64,000 bases of DNA from assembly GCA_009829735.1 (NCBI GenBank), contig CM020618.1:31534894-31598893 (forward strand), in the 5' to 3' direction. Source of the DNA: Pyropia yezoensis. Its lineage: Eukaryota; Rhodophyta; Bangiophyceae; Bangiales; Bangiaceae. Each line of letters opens with the position of its first letter. Within the stretch, counting starts at the first letter, position 1. This document shows, one piece after another, positions 32,165 to 42,348 of the stretch. The position numbers and the translations under genes are program-made. The notes under the pieces were generated by a model. It ran no database searches. It was not told the origin of the DNA and saw only the letters and a program-made list of their open reading frames with translations.

Positions 32165-33033
32165 CCGTTGGAGCTGGCCGTCCGAAGCTCACAACGGCAG
32201 CCTCGGCCAAGTGGGTCAAGAGGACGAACCAACCCTGCCGGATACTGCGTCGACCTAAGGGGGTCCGCCCACCTCGGGTAGGACTCCCCAAGAACGTAAA
32301 CCCACGTCGGGTCATCGTGGTACTGACGGGTGAGAACTTCCAGGTGGCTGGACGGGTGCAACTAGCTCCCGGCCGTGCCTGCTGTGCCCGTATCGTACTT
32401 GATACCGGGTCAGGAGCCTCCTTGATACGCAAGTCGCGATTACCAAAAGAGATGAAGCTCCAACGCTGGAAGTCTAAAGCTGACCATCTGATCGACATCA
32501 ATGGTGGGGTACTTCCCATCGTTGGTGCAGTGACCCTACCAACTAGGCTGGGAACCCATGAGGTCGACGTGACCTATGGAGTAGTCGAGATTATATCGGT
32601 ACCCCTGCTTCTGGGTACCCCTTATGTTGTAACACAAGTGCCTTTGATTTGTGGCCCTGAGTATTGGGTCAAGTTGATGAATGGGGAGACCATCCCCATC
32701 CTTGGTAAGGGAAAGTCTGTGGCTCCTGTGACAGTCTCACAGTCGAAGCCTGTTTGCTCTGTGAGAGAAGGGTTTACTGCTACCCTGCGTTTAGCCCGTA
32801 AAGTCACGTTGCCCCCCAACTCGGTGGCGCACGTTGACGTTGTAACTGATTATACGGGGAACGGGTTGGTGCACCCTCACCCCCGTCTTGCTCGCAAGCA
32901 CCAAGTGCATGTTGCCCTTGGCACGATGGACTCCAAAGCCGGGGTCCCGTGGAGGATCCAGGTTATGAACCTGAGCTCGTCGCCCAAGTACTTCAAAGTC
33001 GGGAGCCAAGTTCGGCTATATCGACCAGCATGA
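32161..33033 (+). CDS. Gypsy aspartic protease ORF
   Basis: 290 residues; ATG at 32161 overlaps the gag stop (ATGA), which fits reinitiation or a frameshift between gag and protease. The active site is IVLDTGSGASLI (about residues 77-88) and the flap-to-end region has VPLLLGTPYV, the retropepsin LLG-type block. The ORF ends at 33033 while the pol frame is already open from about 33008, so protease and pol overlap in different frames. Confidence 0.88.
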   Translation: MTVGAGRPKLTTAASAKWVKRTNQPCRILRRPKGVRPPRVGLPKNVNPRRVIVVLTGENFQVAGRVQLAPGRACCARIVLDTGSGASLIRKSRLPKEMKLQRWKSKADHLIDINGGVLPIVGAVTLPTRLGTHEVDVTYGVVEIISVPLLLGTPYVVTQVPLICGPEYWVKLMNGETIPILGKGKSVAPVTVSQSKPVCSVREGFTATLRLARKVTLPPNSVAHVDVVTDYTGNGLVHPHPRLARKHQVHVALGTMDSKAGVPWRIQVMNLSSSPKYFKVGSQVRLYRPA

Positions 33034-35488
33034 GGGACCGGTAGTAGCGGTCACCCTCAACGCGGGCGCGAGTAGCGACCCGAAGCCCGGAAAGGAGAAG
33101 CACCAAGTCAAGTCGGACGCCTCTCCTCGGCCCCATGTGAACATGGAGAGTGTTCCACCCAGGTTGAGGGTTCAAGTTGAACGCCTCTTGGACCAATATC
33201 ACAAGTTGTGGGATGGTCAATTGGGACTCATGAGAGCCACCCAACACCGGATCGAGTTGAAACCCGGTGCACCCCCTATACGCCAACAACCGTACAGGGG
33301 AGGACCCCGTTCAAGGGCCCTCGTTAAGGAGCAAGTCGCTCGCATGGAGGCCCTCGATGTGATCGAGGCCAGCATCGCCGAGTGGGCGAGTCCGGTGGTT
33401 ATCGTCCCCAAAGTTGACAGGACCCCACGGCTCTGTATCGACTACCGTAAGCTCAACGAGAGCACGGTGAAGGACAGTTATCCCCTACCTAGGATGGACG
33501 ACTGTCTGGACTCTCTGGGGGAGGCAAACGTGTTCTCTACCCTAGACTGTAACGCGGGGTACTGGCAAATTCCCATTGCCCCGGAAGACAGACATAAAAC
33601 TACCTTTACCTGTCACTGCGGTACCTACCAGTGCAAGCGACTACCGTTTGGACTGTGCAACGCGCCGGCAACTTTCCAGCGCGCTATGGACATGATTCTG
33701 GCCGGAGTACGGTGGCAGATCTGTCTCGTGTACCTAGACGATATCATTGTGTTCTCCCGAAGTCCGGAGGAACACAGTGGCCATCTTGGCCAGGTGTTCA
33801 AGCTACTTGCTGACGCCGGTGTGTCACTGAAGGCGAGTAGGTGCCACCTCTTCACTCAAGAGGTGGAATACTTGGGACATGTTGTCCGTCCGGGGCGCCT
33901 CAGTGTCAACGAGAAGAACTTGAGGGCCATCCGTAAGGCTCAGTACCCCCGGACTCAGACCCAGATGAGGAGCTTCCTCGGGATGTGTAACGTGTACCGA
34001 CGTTTCACCAAGGGCTTCGCCAAGGTGGCGAAGCCGCTGAATGAGTTAGTTCGCTCAACGCTACCGAAGCACCTGCCTCCCCCAAGTCGGGTGGAGCAGG
34101 AATCCTTTGAGACTCTTCGGGACCTTCTGCTGAAGCCCCCCATCTTGGCTATTCCCAGGTTGGGAGGCCACTACATCCTGGGTGTGGACGCTAGCTACGA
34201 CCAACTTGGTTGTGTGTTGCTTCAGCAGCAGCCGGACAAGGAGTACTTGCCGGTGGGATATTTCAGCAAGGGGCTGAACTCGGCTGAGAAGAACTACGGA
34301 GTCACCGAGTTGGAAGGACTCGCAGTGGTGTGGGCGGTGACGTCACTTCGTCACTACCTAGAGGGTGAGAAATTCCTCATCCGCTGTGACCACCGCGCGT
34401 TGCAGTTCATCTTCAAGACGGATTGCACGAACACTCGTCTCAACCGGTGGAGGGTGCGACTGGCACCCTTCAACTTTGATATCGAGTACCGACCTGGCAG
34501 GCAACATGCCCTTGCCGACGGCCTTTCTCGGGTACCTACCAAGGGGCTGGACACTAACTCAGTCGATGAGGACATCCCCATCGTGGGGGTAGTCACGCGC
34601 TCGGGTCAGGCGTTGGACCCCGAGGCGCCAGGGAACAAGAAGTACTTGCCCCTGTGTCTGGACGAGGTGGTGAAGGCCCAGGCCGAGGACCCCTTCTGCA
34701 AGTCGCAGAGGGATACGCTGGATACGGTGGCGGAGACGCGGTTCTTTATCGGAGACGATGGCCTCCTCTTGAGGAGGGGGGTATTCCAGGGGACTGAACA
34801 ACTTGTCGTCCCCGCATCCCTCAAGGACAGTATCCTTGAGAGGGAGCACAACGCTCCCACAGGTGGACACCTGGGGTCTAGTAAACTCTACCAGACCCTG
34901 AGGACCAGGTACTACTGGCCGTCCATGGTGGTGGACATCTATAGTTGGGTGGCTGCCTGCACAAGTTGTGCGCAGAACCGTCTGATGGAACGGCGGCCTA
35001 CTACGGCTATGCTACTGTTCCCGGCCAAGGAGCCCTTTGCCGCGTTGGCAATGGACATCCTTGGGCCCCTGCCAGTGACCGATGAGGGCAACCAGTACCT
35101 CCTGGTCATCTGTAATCGCTTCACGAAACTTACGCGAGCGATCCCTCTGGCAGAGATCACGGCCATGTCGGTCGTGTCAGCCTTCCTAGATCACTGGGTT
35201 GCCGCGTATGGCATCCCGGACAGTACACTATCGGACAATGGACCGCAATTTGCGTCCGTACTGTTTCAGGGAGTGCTGGATATGTTGGGGGTTAGGCCAA
35301 ACTATGCCACCCCCTACCACCCACAAACTAATGGGCAGGTGGAGCGCTTCAACAAAACTATTGTTCGGCAGCTGCGCCACTATGTGAGTGAGCACGTGAA
35401 AACGTGGGACCAATACATTTCTATTCTTACGACTGCCTACAATTCGCAGGTTCACTCATCTACCGGGGAACACCCCTCGCTTTTGTGA
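33008..35488 (+). CDS. Gypsy pol: reverse transcriptase, RNase H and integrase
   Basis: The frame is open from the protease end; the first ATG is at 33143. RT: LCIDYRKLNE, FSTLDCNAGYWQI and catalytic VYLDDIIVFS. RNase H: ILGVDASYDQLG, the Glu in TELEGLAVVWA and the Asp in IRCDHRALQF. Integrase: HHCC finger (HNAPTGGHLG ... CTSCAQN), then the Asp in AMDILGPLP, the Asp in SDNGPQF and the Glu in GQVERFNK. It breaks after HSSTGEHPS at a GGGG run; the integrase C-terminal part resumes one frame away. Confidence 0.95.
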   Translation, partial: KFGYIDQHEGPVVAVTLNAGASSDPKPGKEKHQVKSDASPRPHVNMESVPPRLRVQVERLLDQYHKLWDGQLGLMRATQHRIELKPGAPPIRQQPYRGGPRSRALVKEQVARMEALDVIEASIAEWASPVVIVPKVDRTPRLCIDYRKLNESTVKDSYPLPRMDDCLDSLGEANVFSTLDCNAGYWQIPIAPEDRHKTTFTCHCGTYQCKRLPFGLCNAPATFQRAMDMILAGVRWQICLVYLDDIIVFSRSPEEHSGHLGQVFKLLADAGVSLKASRCHLFTQEVEYLGHVVRPGRLSVNEKNLRAIRKAQYPRTQTQMRSFLGMCNVYRRFTKGFAKVAKPLNELVRSTLPKHLPPPSRVEQESFETLRDLLLKPPILAIPRLGGHYILGVDASYDQLGCVLLQQQPDKEYLPVGYFSKGLNSAEKNYGVTELEGLAVVWAVTSLRHYLEGEKFLIRCDHRALQFIFKTDCTNTRLNRWRVRLAPFNFDIEYRPGRQHALADGLSRVPTKGLDTNSVDEDIPIVGVVTRSGQALDPEAPGNKKYLPLCLDEVVKAQAEDPFCKSQRDTLDTVAETRFFIGDDGLLLRRGVFQGTEQLVVPASLKDSILEREHNAPTGGHLGSSKLYQTLRTRYYWPSMVVDIYSWVAACTSCAQNRLMERRPTTAMLLFPAKEPFAALAMDILGPLPVTDEGNQYLLVICNRFTKLTRAIPLAEITAMSVVSAFLDHWVAAYGIPDSTLSDNGPQFASVLFQGVLDMLGVRPNYATPYHPQTNGQVERFNKTIVRQLRHYVSEHVKTWDQYISILTTAYNSQVHSSTGEHPSLL

Positions 35489-36144
35489 CCCCCCGTCGCG
35501 TGCGGTCTATCGCCGTGCGGCGGCCGCTCCCAACTAGGGAGGATGGTGGCAGTACGCTTACTCCTACTGAGAGTAAGGCGGAGTTCGCTGCTAGGCTTGA
35601 AAAACTCATCCCTAAAGTCAGAGCTGAGATGGACAAAGCGCAAAAGCTCTACAAGCGTACTTTTGACAAAAAGGTGCGCAACGCTAAGCATGTCCCCGAG
35701 CAGGGTGACTGGGTACTGGTTCACTGACATACCCCAACTGGGGGTAAGTTGGTATTCCAGACGAAGGGGCCGTACCAGGTCCTTCGTACTGATGGGCGGC
35801 GCTTCACCATCGAAAGTGACGATGGGGTCCGCACAGTAAATGGACAGGACGTGGTCAAAGTTGCACCACCGCCTGCAGGCGACCCAGCTTGGGCGCGGGC
35901 CCTGGAAGCATGGCGCCTGCCCTCGCTGCCTGCGGCCAAACATGGCCCGCAGGAGTACGTGTTCGATAAATTCATCGACCGCGGATGGGATGAGGACACT
36001 AACCGCCTCATGTTGAGGGTGCGTTGGTTTGGCTACAAAGCCAAGGATGATACGTGGGAGTATGTGGAGGACCTTCCCGCTGAGAAGGTCCGGGCATACT
36101 GTGCCCGGAATGAGATAGACCCTAACAGCCCCCCCTCAACGTGA
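35489..36144 (+). CDS. Gypsy integrase C-terminus and chromodomain, frame-shifted, one in-frame TGA
   Basis: The frame starting before 35465 reads PLAFVTPRRV then a basic helical linker and GDWVLVH, then TGA at 35725-35727, then in the same frame GGKLVFQTKGPYQVL. The end is a chromodomain: YVFDKFIDRGWDED, LRVRWFGYKAKDDTWEYVEDLP (aromatic-cage-type Tyr/Trp positions present). This places the element among chromoviruses. The TGA is again compatible with a CGA to TGA change. Confidence 0.88.
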
Positions 36145-36255
36145 GGGAAGGCCGGGTAACAGTGCCAAGAGAGTGCTTCAAGTCGAAGTGGTACGCAGAG
36201 TGGCCTTTAACTACAGCCCTAACCCTCACACTCTCACAACAAAGGCAGCTGCCAA

Positions 36256-38136
36256 CTAGGCATGCATGCTAGACTCTCCAACCCCACGACCCTCGCCCTC
36301 ACGTGGAGGCGAGCGGCGTGACCCACGCCGATAACGTTCCCCACCAGTCGGCGGGGCCGGCGGCTCCAAGTCGGAACCGTCGCGCCCCTCACGGTCGCGC
36401 AAGTGGCGACGACCGCGGCTACCCTTCTGCTTAGTCTTGCGCGCAAGTTGGCGACGCAGACGCCGGATCGACTCCGACTTTGACGGAGTAGAGGGCTCCG
36501 AGACGGAATAAGACAACTCGTCTTCCGATACGGAGGGAGAGCGCCGCAAGCGTCGGCGACAACGGCGAGGAGGCGAGTATGCCCGGCTCGCCCGACGTTT
36601 GCCACGCCCAAGTGGGGCTGGCTTGGGCACAATAGCCCCGATGCGAGCCAACTCGGCCGTCTTAAACTCCGCCACCGACTCGCAACTCGCGGTCGCCACC
36701 GCAGTACAAACGCGCTCCTCAAGTTGATGAGTCTCCGAAACTTGAAGGGTCGCGGTCGACGCGGCCAACCAGGAAATGGTGCCCACCAACGTGGTGATCA
36801 TCATCTCCGAGGTCAGAGGCGGGGCCGGTAACACCAACTTGGGGTAAACCGTCAGAAGAGTGGCCCCCAAGTTGGGGGACACCGGGGTGGACGACTCAAC
36901 GGCCACGCTTATCGGGATGTCCCCGTGCGGCTGGTAGGGGACAGGAGGAAGCGGAGGGGCACGCCGAGGTGGCGGTGCCCGAGTGCAACTGCGACCCCTA
37001 CTCGGGGCCCCCGCAGTGGGTTGAGTCATATGGTCATCGCGAGAGGGCACGGCCATCACTATGGCCTTTTCCGGGGGCGACGCAGTGTGGCGATCCACCC
37101 CCGGGGCATACGGGCAGTCCCCGATGCCCAGCCCCTCTCGTAGTACCACACGGCCGTCGTGAAGCTCACGAGCGACCCATACGAACTGGCAAAGTGCGCC
37201 ATCGTCCTTGGGCCCGCGGGTGGGGCGGCGCAACTTGTGCTCGATGCTCTCCCACTCGATGAACTTGTGGAGGCGGAGCATCTCCTCAAGTAGAGTGAGT
37301 TGTCCTGATGAGCACCCCTCAGCAACTAGCTGAGGGGTGAGCTGTTCCAAACCTTGGACAAACCGAAGGGGAAGATGCCAGAGCAACATGGCCCACACCA
37401 GGTGATCTGGGCTAGCCGTCAACATGACGGAGCCGAAGTGGTCGAGCAACCGTGGTAGCAACGCAGGGAACCCGTAGGGGACCTCAACTTGAGGCCACCA
37501 CTCGGGCTTCTTCGGGTAGCACTGCTCCTTACTGGCAGCGGACTGCTGCGGAAGCTCAAGTTGAGCCGAGGTCACCAAGTAGGGACCTCGCCGGAAGTCC
37601 TTCTCCATCCGCACATCAAAGTGATGAGTGTGCGGATCGGCCTCGTGAAGGTACGGGGGGCGAGTTGCCACCGCGTCCCAAGTAAAGGTCGGCAAGTCGC
37701 CGGGACCCGGGATAGTTCCCCCGCGGTCCACCATGGTCTTGGCCCGCTGTACGTCTTCGACTTCCTCATCGTCCAGGAAGGCAAACTGGTCCGTCCTGAA
37801 GCCGGCAGGGAACCCGAACCTACGGGGATACTTCTCCCGTAGGCGGTCCCATACGCGACTCATCGCTGTGCCAAGTCGGCCACAGCGAAGAACAATCAAC
37901 CCCTCCTCATACAGAGTCCAAGCGGGGTAGAACCACCGCCCCAAGGCCTCGCGTGGGACGACTTGGCCCGCCTCCGGGGGAGATCCCGCCGTCAACCCAA
38001 AGCCGGGTGATGCGGGAGTCCCATCCCCCGGAGCGATCGCGGAGCCCCCGCCGGAAGTCCCGGCGGGTGCTGCACCGTAGGTGGTGTCCTCCATACGCTC
38101 ATCTAGCGAATCCGTCTCCACTCCCGGGGTCGCCAT
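36256..38136 (-). CDS. Antisense accessory ORF between pol and the 3' LTR
   Basis: 626 residues from the ATG at 38136, which has a GAGCCATGG context; the open frame extends to an earlier ATG at 38307 (683 residues). It runs opposite to gag-pol and is intact, unlike gag and pol. The central part (about 37920-37080) is a folded-looking stretch (RWFYPAWTLYEEGLIVLRCGR, DQFAFLDDEEVEDVQ, LVWAMLLWHLPLRFVQGLEQL). The C-terminus (36610-36260) is basic and Ser-rich with SR/RR motifs (RRRLRRSPSVSEDE, RRLRRQLARKTKQ), like an RNA- or chromatin-binding tail. I do not recognise a domain. Antisense ORFs in this position are known from some plant gypsy elements; homology to those was not tested. It might also be a captured host gene. 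Confidence 0.65.
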   Translation of the reverse strand: MATPGVETDSLDERMEDTTYGAAPAGTSGGGSAIAPGDGTPASPGFGLTAGSPPEAGQVVPREALGRWFYPAWTLYEEGLIVLRCGRLGTAMSRVWDRLREKYPRRFGFPAGFRTDQFAFLDDEEVEDVQRAKTMVDRGGTIPGPGDLPTFTWDAVATRPPYLHEADPHTHHFDVRMEKDFRRGPYLVTSAQLELPQQSAASKEQCYPKKPEWWPQVEVPYGFPALLPRLLDHFGSVMLTASPDHLVWAMLLWHLPLRFVQGLEQLTPQLVAEGCSSGQLTLLEEMLRLHKFIEWESIEHKLRRPTRGPKDDGALCQFVWVARELHDGRVVLREGLGIGDCPYAPGVDRHTASPPEKAIVMAVPSRDDHMTQPTAGAPSRGRSCTRAPPPRRAPPLPPVPYQPHGDIPISVAVESSTPVSPNLGATLLTVYPKLVLPAPPLTSEMMITTLVGTISWLAASTATLQVSETHQLEERVCTAVATASCESVAEFKTAELARIGAIVPKPAPLGRGKRRASRAYSPPRRCRRRLRRSPSVSEDELSYSVSEPSTPSKSESIRRLRRQLARKTKQKGSRGRRHLRDREGRDGSDLEPPAPPTGGERYRRGSRRSPPREGEGRGVGESSMHA

Positions 38137-38458
38137 GGCTCTCCCCAAGTTGGGGAGAGACGCTCTGGCTATCGCGGCACGAGACCCGCCTCGAGTTGAG
38201 GGGGACTCGGATCGTGGGTATACGGGTGGCCTCCCCAGCGTGGGGCGGCCCAGTGGAAGGTGAAGGGGGGGTGGTGGTGGTGGTGAAGTGAGAACCGGGG
38301 AGAGCAAGCTGCCGAGTGGGCAAGCTTGAGGAGAGGGGCGGTCAACGTGACCGCCTCCACATCCGCGTTACGTACTCCAGGGGGGACAGCAAGTCGCGCT
38401 TCCAACGCCGAGACGTGCGTTTACGCACCCCCCCACAGGGCCGACCGGGTCGGTCGGA

Positions 38459-38474
38459 ACTGAGGAGAGGGGAG
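38459..38474 (+). promoter_or_regulatory. Polypurine tract of the gypsy element
   Basis: AACTGAGGAGAGGGGAG directly before the 3' LTR start (TGTGGCAG at 38475), the expected place for plus-strand priming. Confidence 0.75.
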
Positions 38475-38583
38475 TGTGGCAGTATTGACCCCCAGGTAGG
38501 GGGGCAACACGTGCCATGCAAGGGGCGGCAGGCCACTAGCCTGATCCGTTCCTCCCCCTGCATTTGGGTCCGTATTCCCTAAG
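38475..38583 (+). repeat. 3' LTR of the gypsy element, first 109 bp
   Basis: Matches 29630-29738 with three substitutions, then runs into the N gap. Confidence 0.92.
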
Positions 38584-38901
38584 NNNNNNNNNNNNNNNNN
38601 NNNNNNNNNNNNNNNNNNNNNNNNNNNNNNNNNNNNNNNNNNNNNNNNNNNNNNNNNNNNNNNNNNNNNNNNNNNNNNNNNNNNNNNNNNNNNNNNNNNN
38701 NNNNNNNNNNNNNNNNNNNNNNNNNNNNNNNNNNNNNNNNNNNNNNNNNNNNNNNNNNNNNNNNNNNNNNNNNNNNNNNNNNNNNNNNNNNNNNNNNNNN
38801 NNNNNNNNNNNNNNNNNNNNNNNNNNNNNNNNNNNNNNNNNNNNNNNNNNNNNNNNNNNNNNNNNNNNNNNNNNNNNNNNNNNNNNNNNNNNNNNNNNNN
38901 N
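38584..38901. other. Assembly gap (318 N)
   Basis: It must hold about 360 bp of missing LTR plus the 3' end of the subtilase on the right, so the true length is larger than 318 or the join is wrong. Confidence 0.99.
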
Positions 38902-39892
38902 GAGGCTGGGCTCGTACGCGGGGGAGACGACGCACGCGTCCCCGCCGTCATTGCCCGCCGCCACAACGACGACAACGCCCGCCTCGGACGCGCGGCGGGC
39001 GGCCGTGCCCGTCGCGTCGGTGCTCCCCGGCCGGAAGCGGCCGCCCAGGCTGGCCGACAGGATGATCCGCGCCGACGGGTCGGCCACCTTGGCGCCCGCG
39101 ACGGCGTCAAAGGCGGCGGCAATGTCCGCGCTGGAGCCCGAGCCCCGCCGGTTGAGCACCTTGACGCACTTGAGGTTGACGCCCCGCGCCACGCCCGTGT
39201 CGCGGCCGCCGACAGTGCCGGCCACGTGGGAGCCGTGGGAGTTGTCGTCGTCGCCCGACTGGAAGGGCGAGCCTGGCCCCGCCTCGGTGGTGGCGCGGCC
39301 CTCAAACTGGGGGTGGTCGGTGGTGCAGCCCGTGTCAATTACGTAGACGGTGACGCCGGCACCGCGGCTGGGGTAGCACCGCTCCACCGACGAGTCCCCG
39401 TCGAGCGGCAGCGAAAACTGGTTGATGCGGTCCAGCCCCCCAAAAGGTGCGCCCTGACTGACGGGCCGCCGTGGGCGGCGGCGCCGCCGCCGCCCCACCG
39501 GCGGTGGCACCTTCAGGGACAGACACCACCGCGTCGGGGACGGTGGCCTCCACTTCGGGCAGCCCCGCCAGGAGGTCCTCCACCGACGGGGGCGGCGGGC
39601 CAGCGGCGGCGGCGTCGGGCGTCTCGGCACAGCGGACGCTGAGCATGTGGATGTTGGGGAGCAGCCGCACCGCGTCGCAGCGGGCGGCCAGGCGGGCGCG
39701 GACGCCCTCCATGCACGCCGCATCACAGCTCTTGGAGAGGACGATCAGCCGGGACTCGCGGACCGACTCGGCCAGCGCCGCCTCCTGCCGCGCCACGGAC
39801 GGCGGGAGGGCGGCCGCGGTGGCAACGCCGGCCGCCGTGGCGGTGCCGACGGCGACCGCCGCGGCGGCGAAAATGGCCGGCAAGCGCGCCAT
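38902..39892 (-). CDS. Subtilisin-like serine protease (S8), 3' end lost in gap, one frame change
   Basis: The ATG at 39892 (GCGCCATGG) starts a signal-peptide-like Ala/Val-rich segment. An I9-type prodomain follows (LIVLSKSCDAACMEGVRARL, LLPNIHMLSVRC). The catalytic part has VIDTG (Asp), DNSHGSHVAGT (His) and AAGNDGGDAC (Asn). The Ser motif would be in the gap. After ARQSGRTFW the frame moves by one base at a six-G run (plus-strand CCCCCC about 39440), where the homologous genes read FWGLDRINQF. This is either an assembly indel or a mutation. It is the closest relative of the piece at 1-675. Confidence 0.85.
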
Positions 39893-42348
39893 GGCGCTAT
39901 GCAGGTAGCCTTGCGGTCGGGGGTCAAGGGCGGGGAGGCGGGGGGGGGAGGCGAGGGGGTGGAGAGGTGTCGGTCCAGGGGTGACGACCACGTTACGCTC
40001 GTCCACCCCCCGACCGAGCACCGTCGCTTTGGGGTGTGGGTGGGCACGCTGTGGGATGACGAACGGGATCGTGTCGGCGTGCAGTGGGGCGCCCCCACCG
40101 GTTTTAAGGACGTGTGCCACCACCCATGGAGGATGGGTGGGGCGGCCGCCGCGTCAGCAGCGTTTGTGGGGAAAGCAGACACAGCAGTGGCCCCGGGGGG
40201 ACGACCCCCCCTGCCTCCTCCCCCCGGGTGCCCTATGGGGGGAGGCCAAGGCGCCAGGGGGGGGCATCTGCTCTGCGCGGGAGGCCAAGGAGCCAGGGGG
40301 GAGTATCTGCGTTGGAGGGGCGGCAGGGGCGCGTATGGGCAGGCAGTGCGGCTGGTGGGCCAAACCGATGGACCGCACCGCCCGCGGCGCGCGCTGGATC
40401 CAGCGCTGCAGCGCATTCTTGCGCACCTCCCCGGAAATTCGCTCACGTTGATGGGCAGCGGGCCGGCGGGGCCGTCTCGGCCCGCACGAGGCACCCGCTT
40501 GGGACGTAGCGGCACCGTCGGGCAGCCACGAGGACGGCATCGTACAGAGGCAGTGTCAAGCATCGCCCGATGGGCTGGATCGAGGGGGGGGGGGGACGCA
40601 CCATCCTCGCAATAGAGCACACGACACGCACGTACGCCTTGGAAGGCGGCCCACCACTGTACTGGATGACACTCGGGAGCAGACCCCAACGATGTCACCC
40701 AATGTAATCCCTGATCATGACGACCGCGCACGGTCGAGGGCCGTGCACGAGGGTGTCTGGGCAAAGGCGGGGGAACGTAACCGCATCCATGTGCCAGTCT
40801 GCATCACCCCACCCTACGGACTAACGCCCGTCTCCCAATGGAGGGCGCTCAAAGCGAGTGCCGACGGGCCGTATGCTACCAGAGCAACCAGCGACAGTAC
40901 TGTATGGGCAGCGGCGATCCCGCGGGTGCGTCCACCGAATTCCATACTGTTTGCCACGTGCAGTGGGCCATTTGGATGGTGATTCGCCACGCCTCGTCAG
41001 GTAGCATGGTCACACCTCACGTCGGCCACTGCCCATTCATGCCTACGCTCAGGCGACGGCCGCAGAAACCGTGGCCAGTGGACAAAAGAAATCCCACAGG
41101 GATCATCCCTGATGCAAGAAAGCGGGGGAGCCGGGGTCTCCACCACCACACCCCGACGACCGCGACGGGCGTGCATGTGCGCGACGCATGCGTGTCAGCA
41201 ACGCTCGACAGAACAGTAACGCCGACGCACCGCCGCTCCGCTCGCGTCGCGTTTCGGCCCGCCCGCCACCCACGCGCGCGCCCGTCCCGGCCCGACAGGC
41301 TGGCTCCCTGTCATTTCTACCCATGGCGAAAAGAAGAACAGAAACGTCTTATTCATGACTGCGTTTCTGCTGAACACAGCGCGTACGAAAGAGTATAATA
41401 TAATACTACATATTTAATACATTCTCAAATAGAAGTAATTTACTCCTGCTGGCCAGACGCGGGTGTGCCAAATACGATACTTTCATTGGCCATACATCGC
41501 CAGGCTGTCGGTGGACCCCTTGAGGTTGCCGCCGACCGCCAGGCTGGCCTCAGGGGTTGGGAAGGAAGCCCAGGCCCTCACGAAGGTAACAGCATGCTAC
41601 CGCGTGGGTAGGCAGGCATAAGAGATACATAAACAGAGAAGCAAAGGAGAGAAAAGAGACCAGAGGGGCGCACACCAGGGAGGCCCATGAGCTGGAAGCT
41701 GGGAAGGTGGGCGGGGCGCGAGGGCAAACGAACGTCGTCGGCCGGTGCGTTCCCCGTCGCGTCGTGCCTCTTGAGCGCCCTCGAGCGGACAGGTGGCCTG
41801 TAGGGCCGGATGCACGAAGTAGCCCGAGCCCCCCCCGCTCGACGGGGCAATGTCCCAACCCGCTATCTAAGCTGAAGCATAACATCTTGACTTTCACAAA
41901 CAAGACAGTAGTGACGTATGTTCGTGTGTGCTTGTGCGCTCATCTCACTGACGTGCGTATCCCATCATCTCCCTCGCGCCGTCGCCACTGTATCGGCGTC
42001 TACGTGAATGCAGGGGTCTGGCGACGGTGGCGCAGGAGGCAGGGGGGGGCGTCAACCAGTTGACCAGAGCGCACGCATGCCAGCCCCCGCTCTCTCCCAG
42101 GATAAGAGCCATGGTCGCGGGGAGCACTGTGTGGGCACCGCTGCTGTCTGACGCAGTTGTTTCCGCACCCCTTTCCATCATGGGAGAGCCTTGTGATGTT
42201 AGAGGGGAGTCCCCAGAAAGCATGGGCATCGCATGGAAGCGGTCAGTCAGTCCAGCTACATACTCTGCCCAGGGTACTTTATCGCCGCTGCCATGTCTCA
42301 GGCAGCCACTCCCTCCCCCCGCCCTACCCCCTGCACGCAACTGATACT
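39893..42348. other. Intergenic, no supported gene
   Basis: Contains a short imperfect tandem (AGGCCAAGG...CCAGGGGGG, about 40240-40310) and an AT-rich patch (TATAATATAATACTACATATTTAATAC, about 41391-41420). No ORF with a recognisable domain. Confidence 0.45.

Larger units (their letters stand above)
29630..38583 (+). mobile_element. Ty3/gypsy chromovirus LTR retrotransposon, 3' LTR cut by the assembly gap
   Basis: The two LTR starts are near-identical over 109 bp (29630-29738 and 38475-38583, three differences seen). Between them lie gag with a zinc knuckle, protease, RT, RNase H, integrase and a chromodomain, in gypsy order, and an extra antisense ORF. Coding is damaged by TGA at 30659 and 35725 and by frame changes at protease/pol and near 35465. 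The right end and the right target duplication are hidden in the gap; the left flank is GAGAC. Chromodomains direct integration toward particular chromatin in the known chromovirus family. Confidence 0.93.

Noticed and set aside
30659..35727. TGA codons as selenocysteine or as an altered genetic code
   Set aside because: eIF4A-III, MYB and the complete subtilase use normal stops with no internal TGA, and the affected frames belong to decaying mobile elements.
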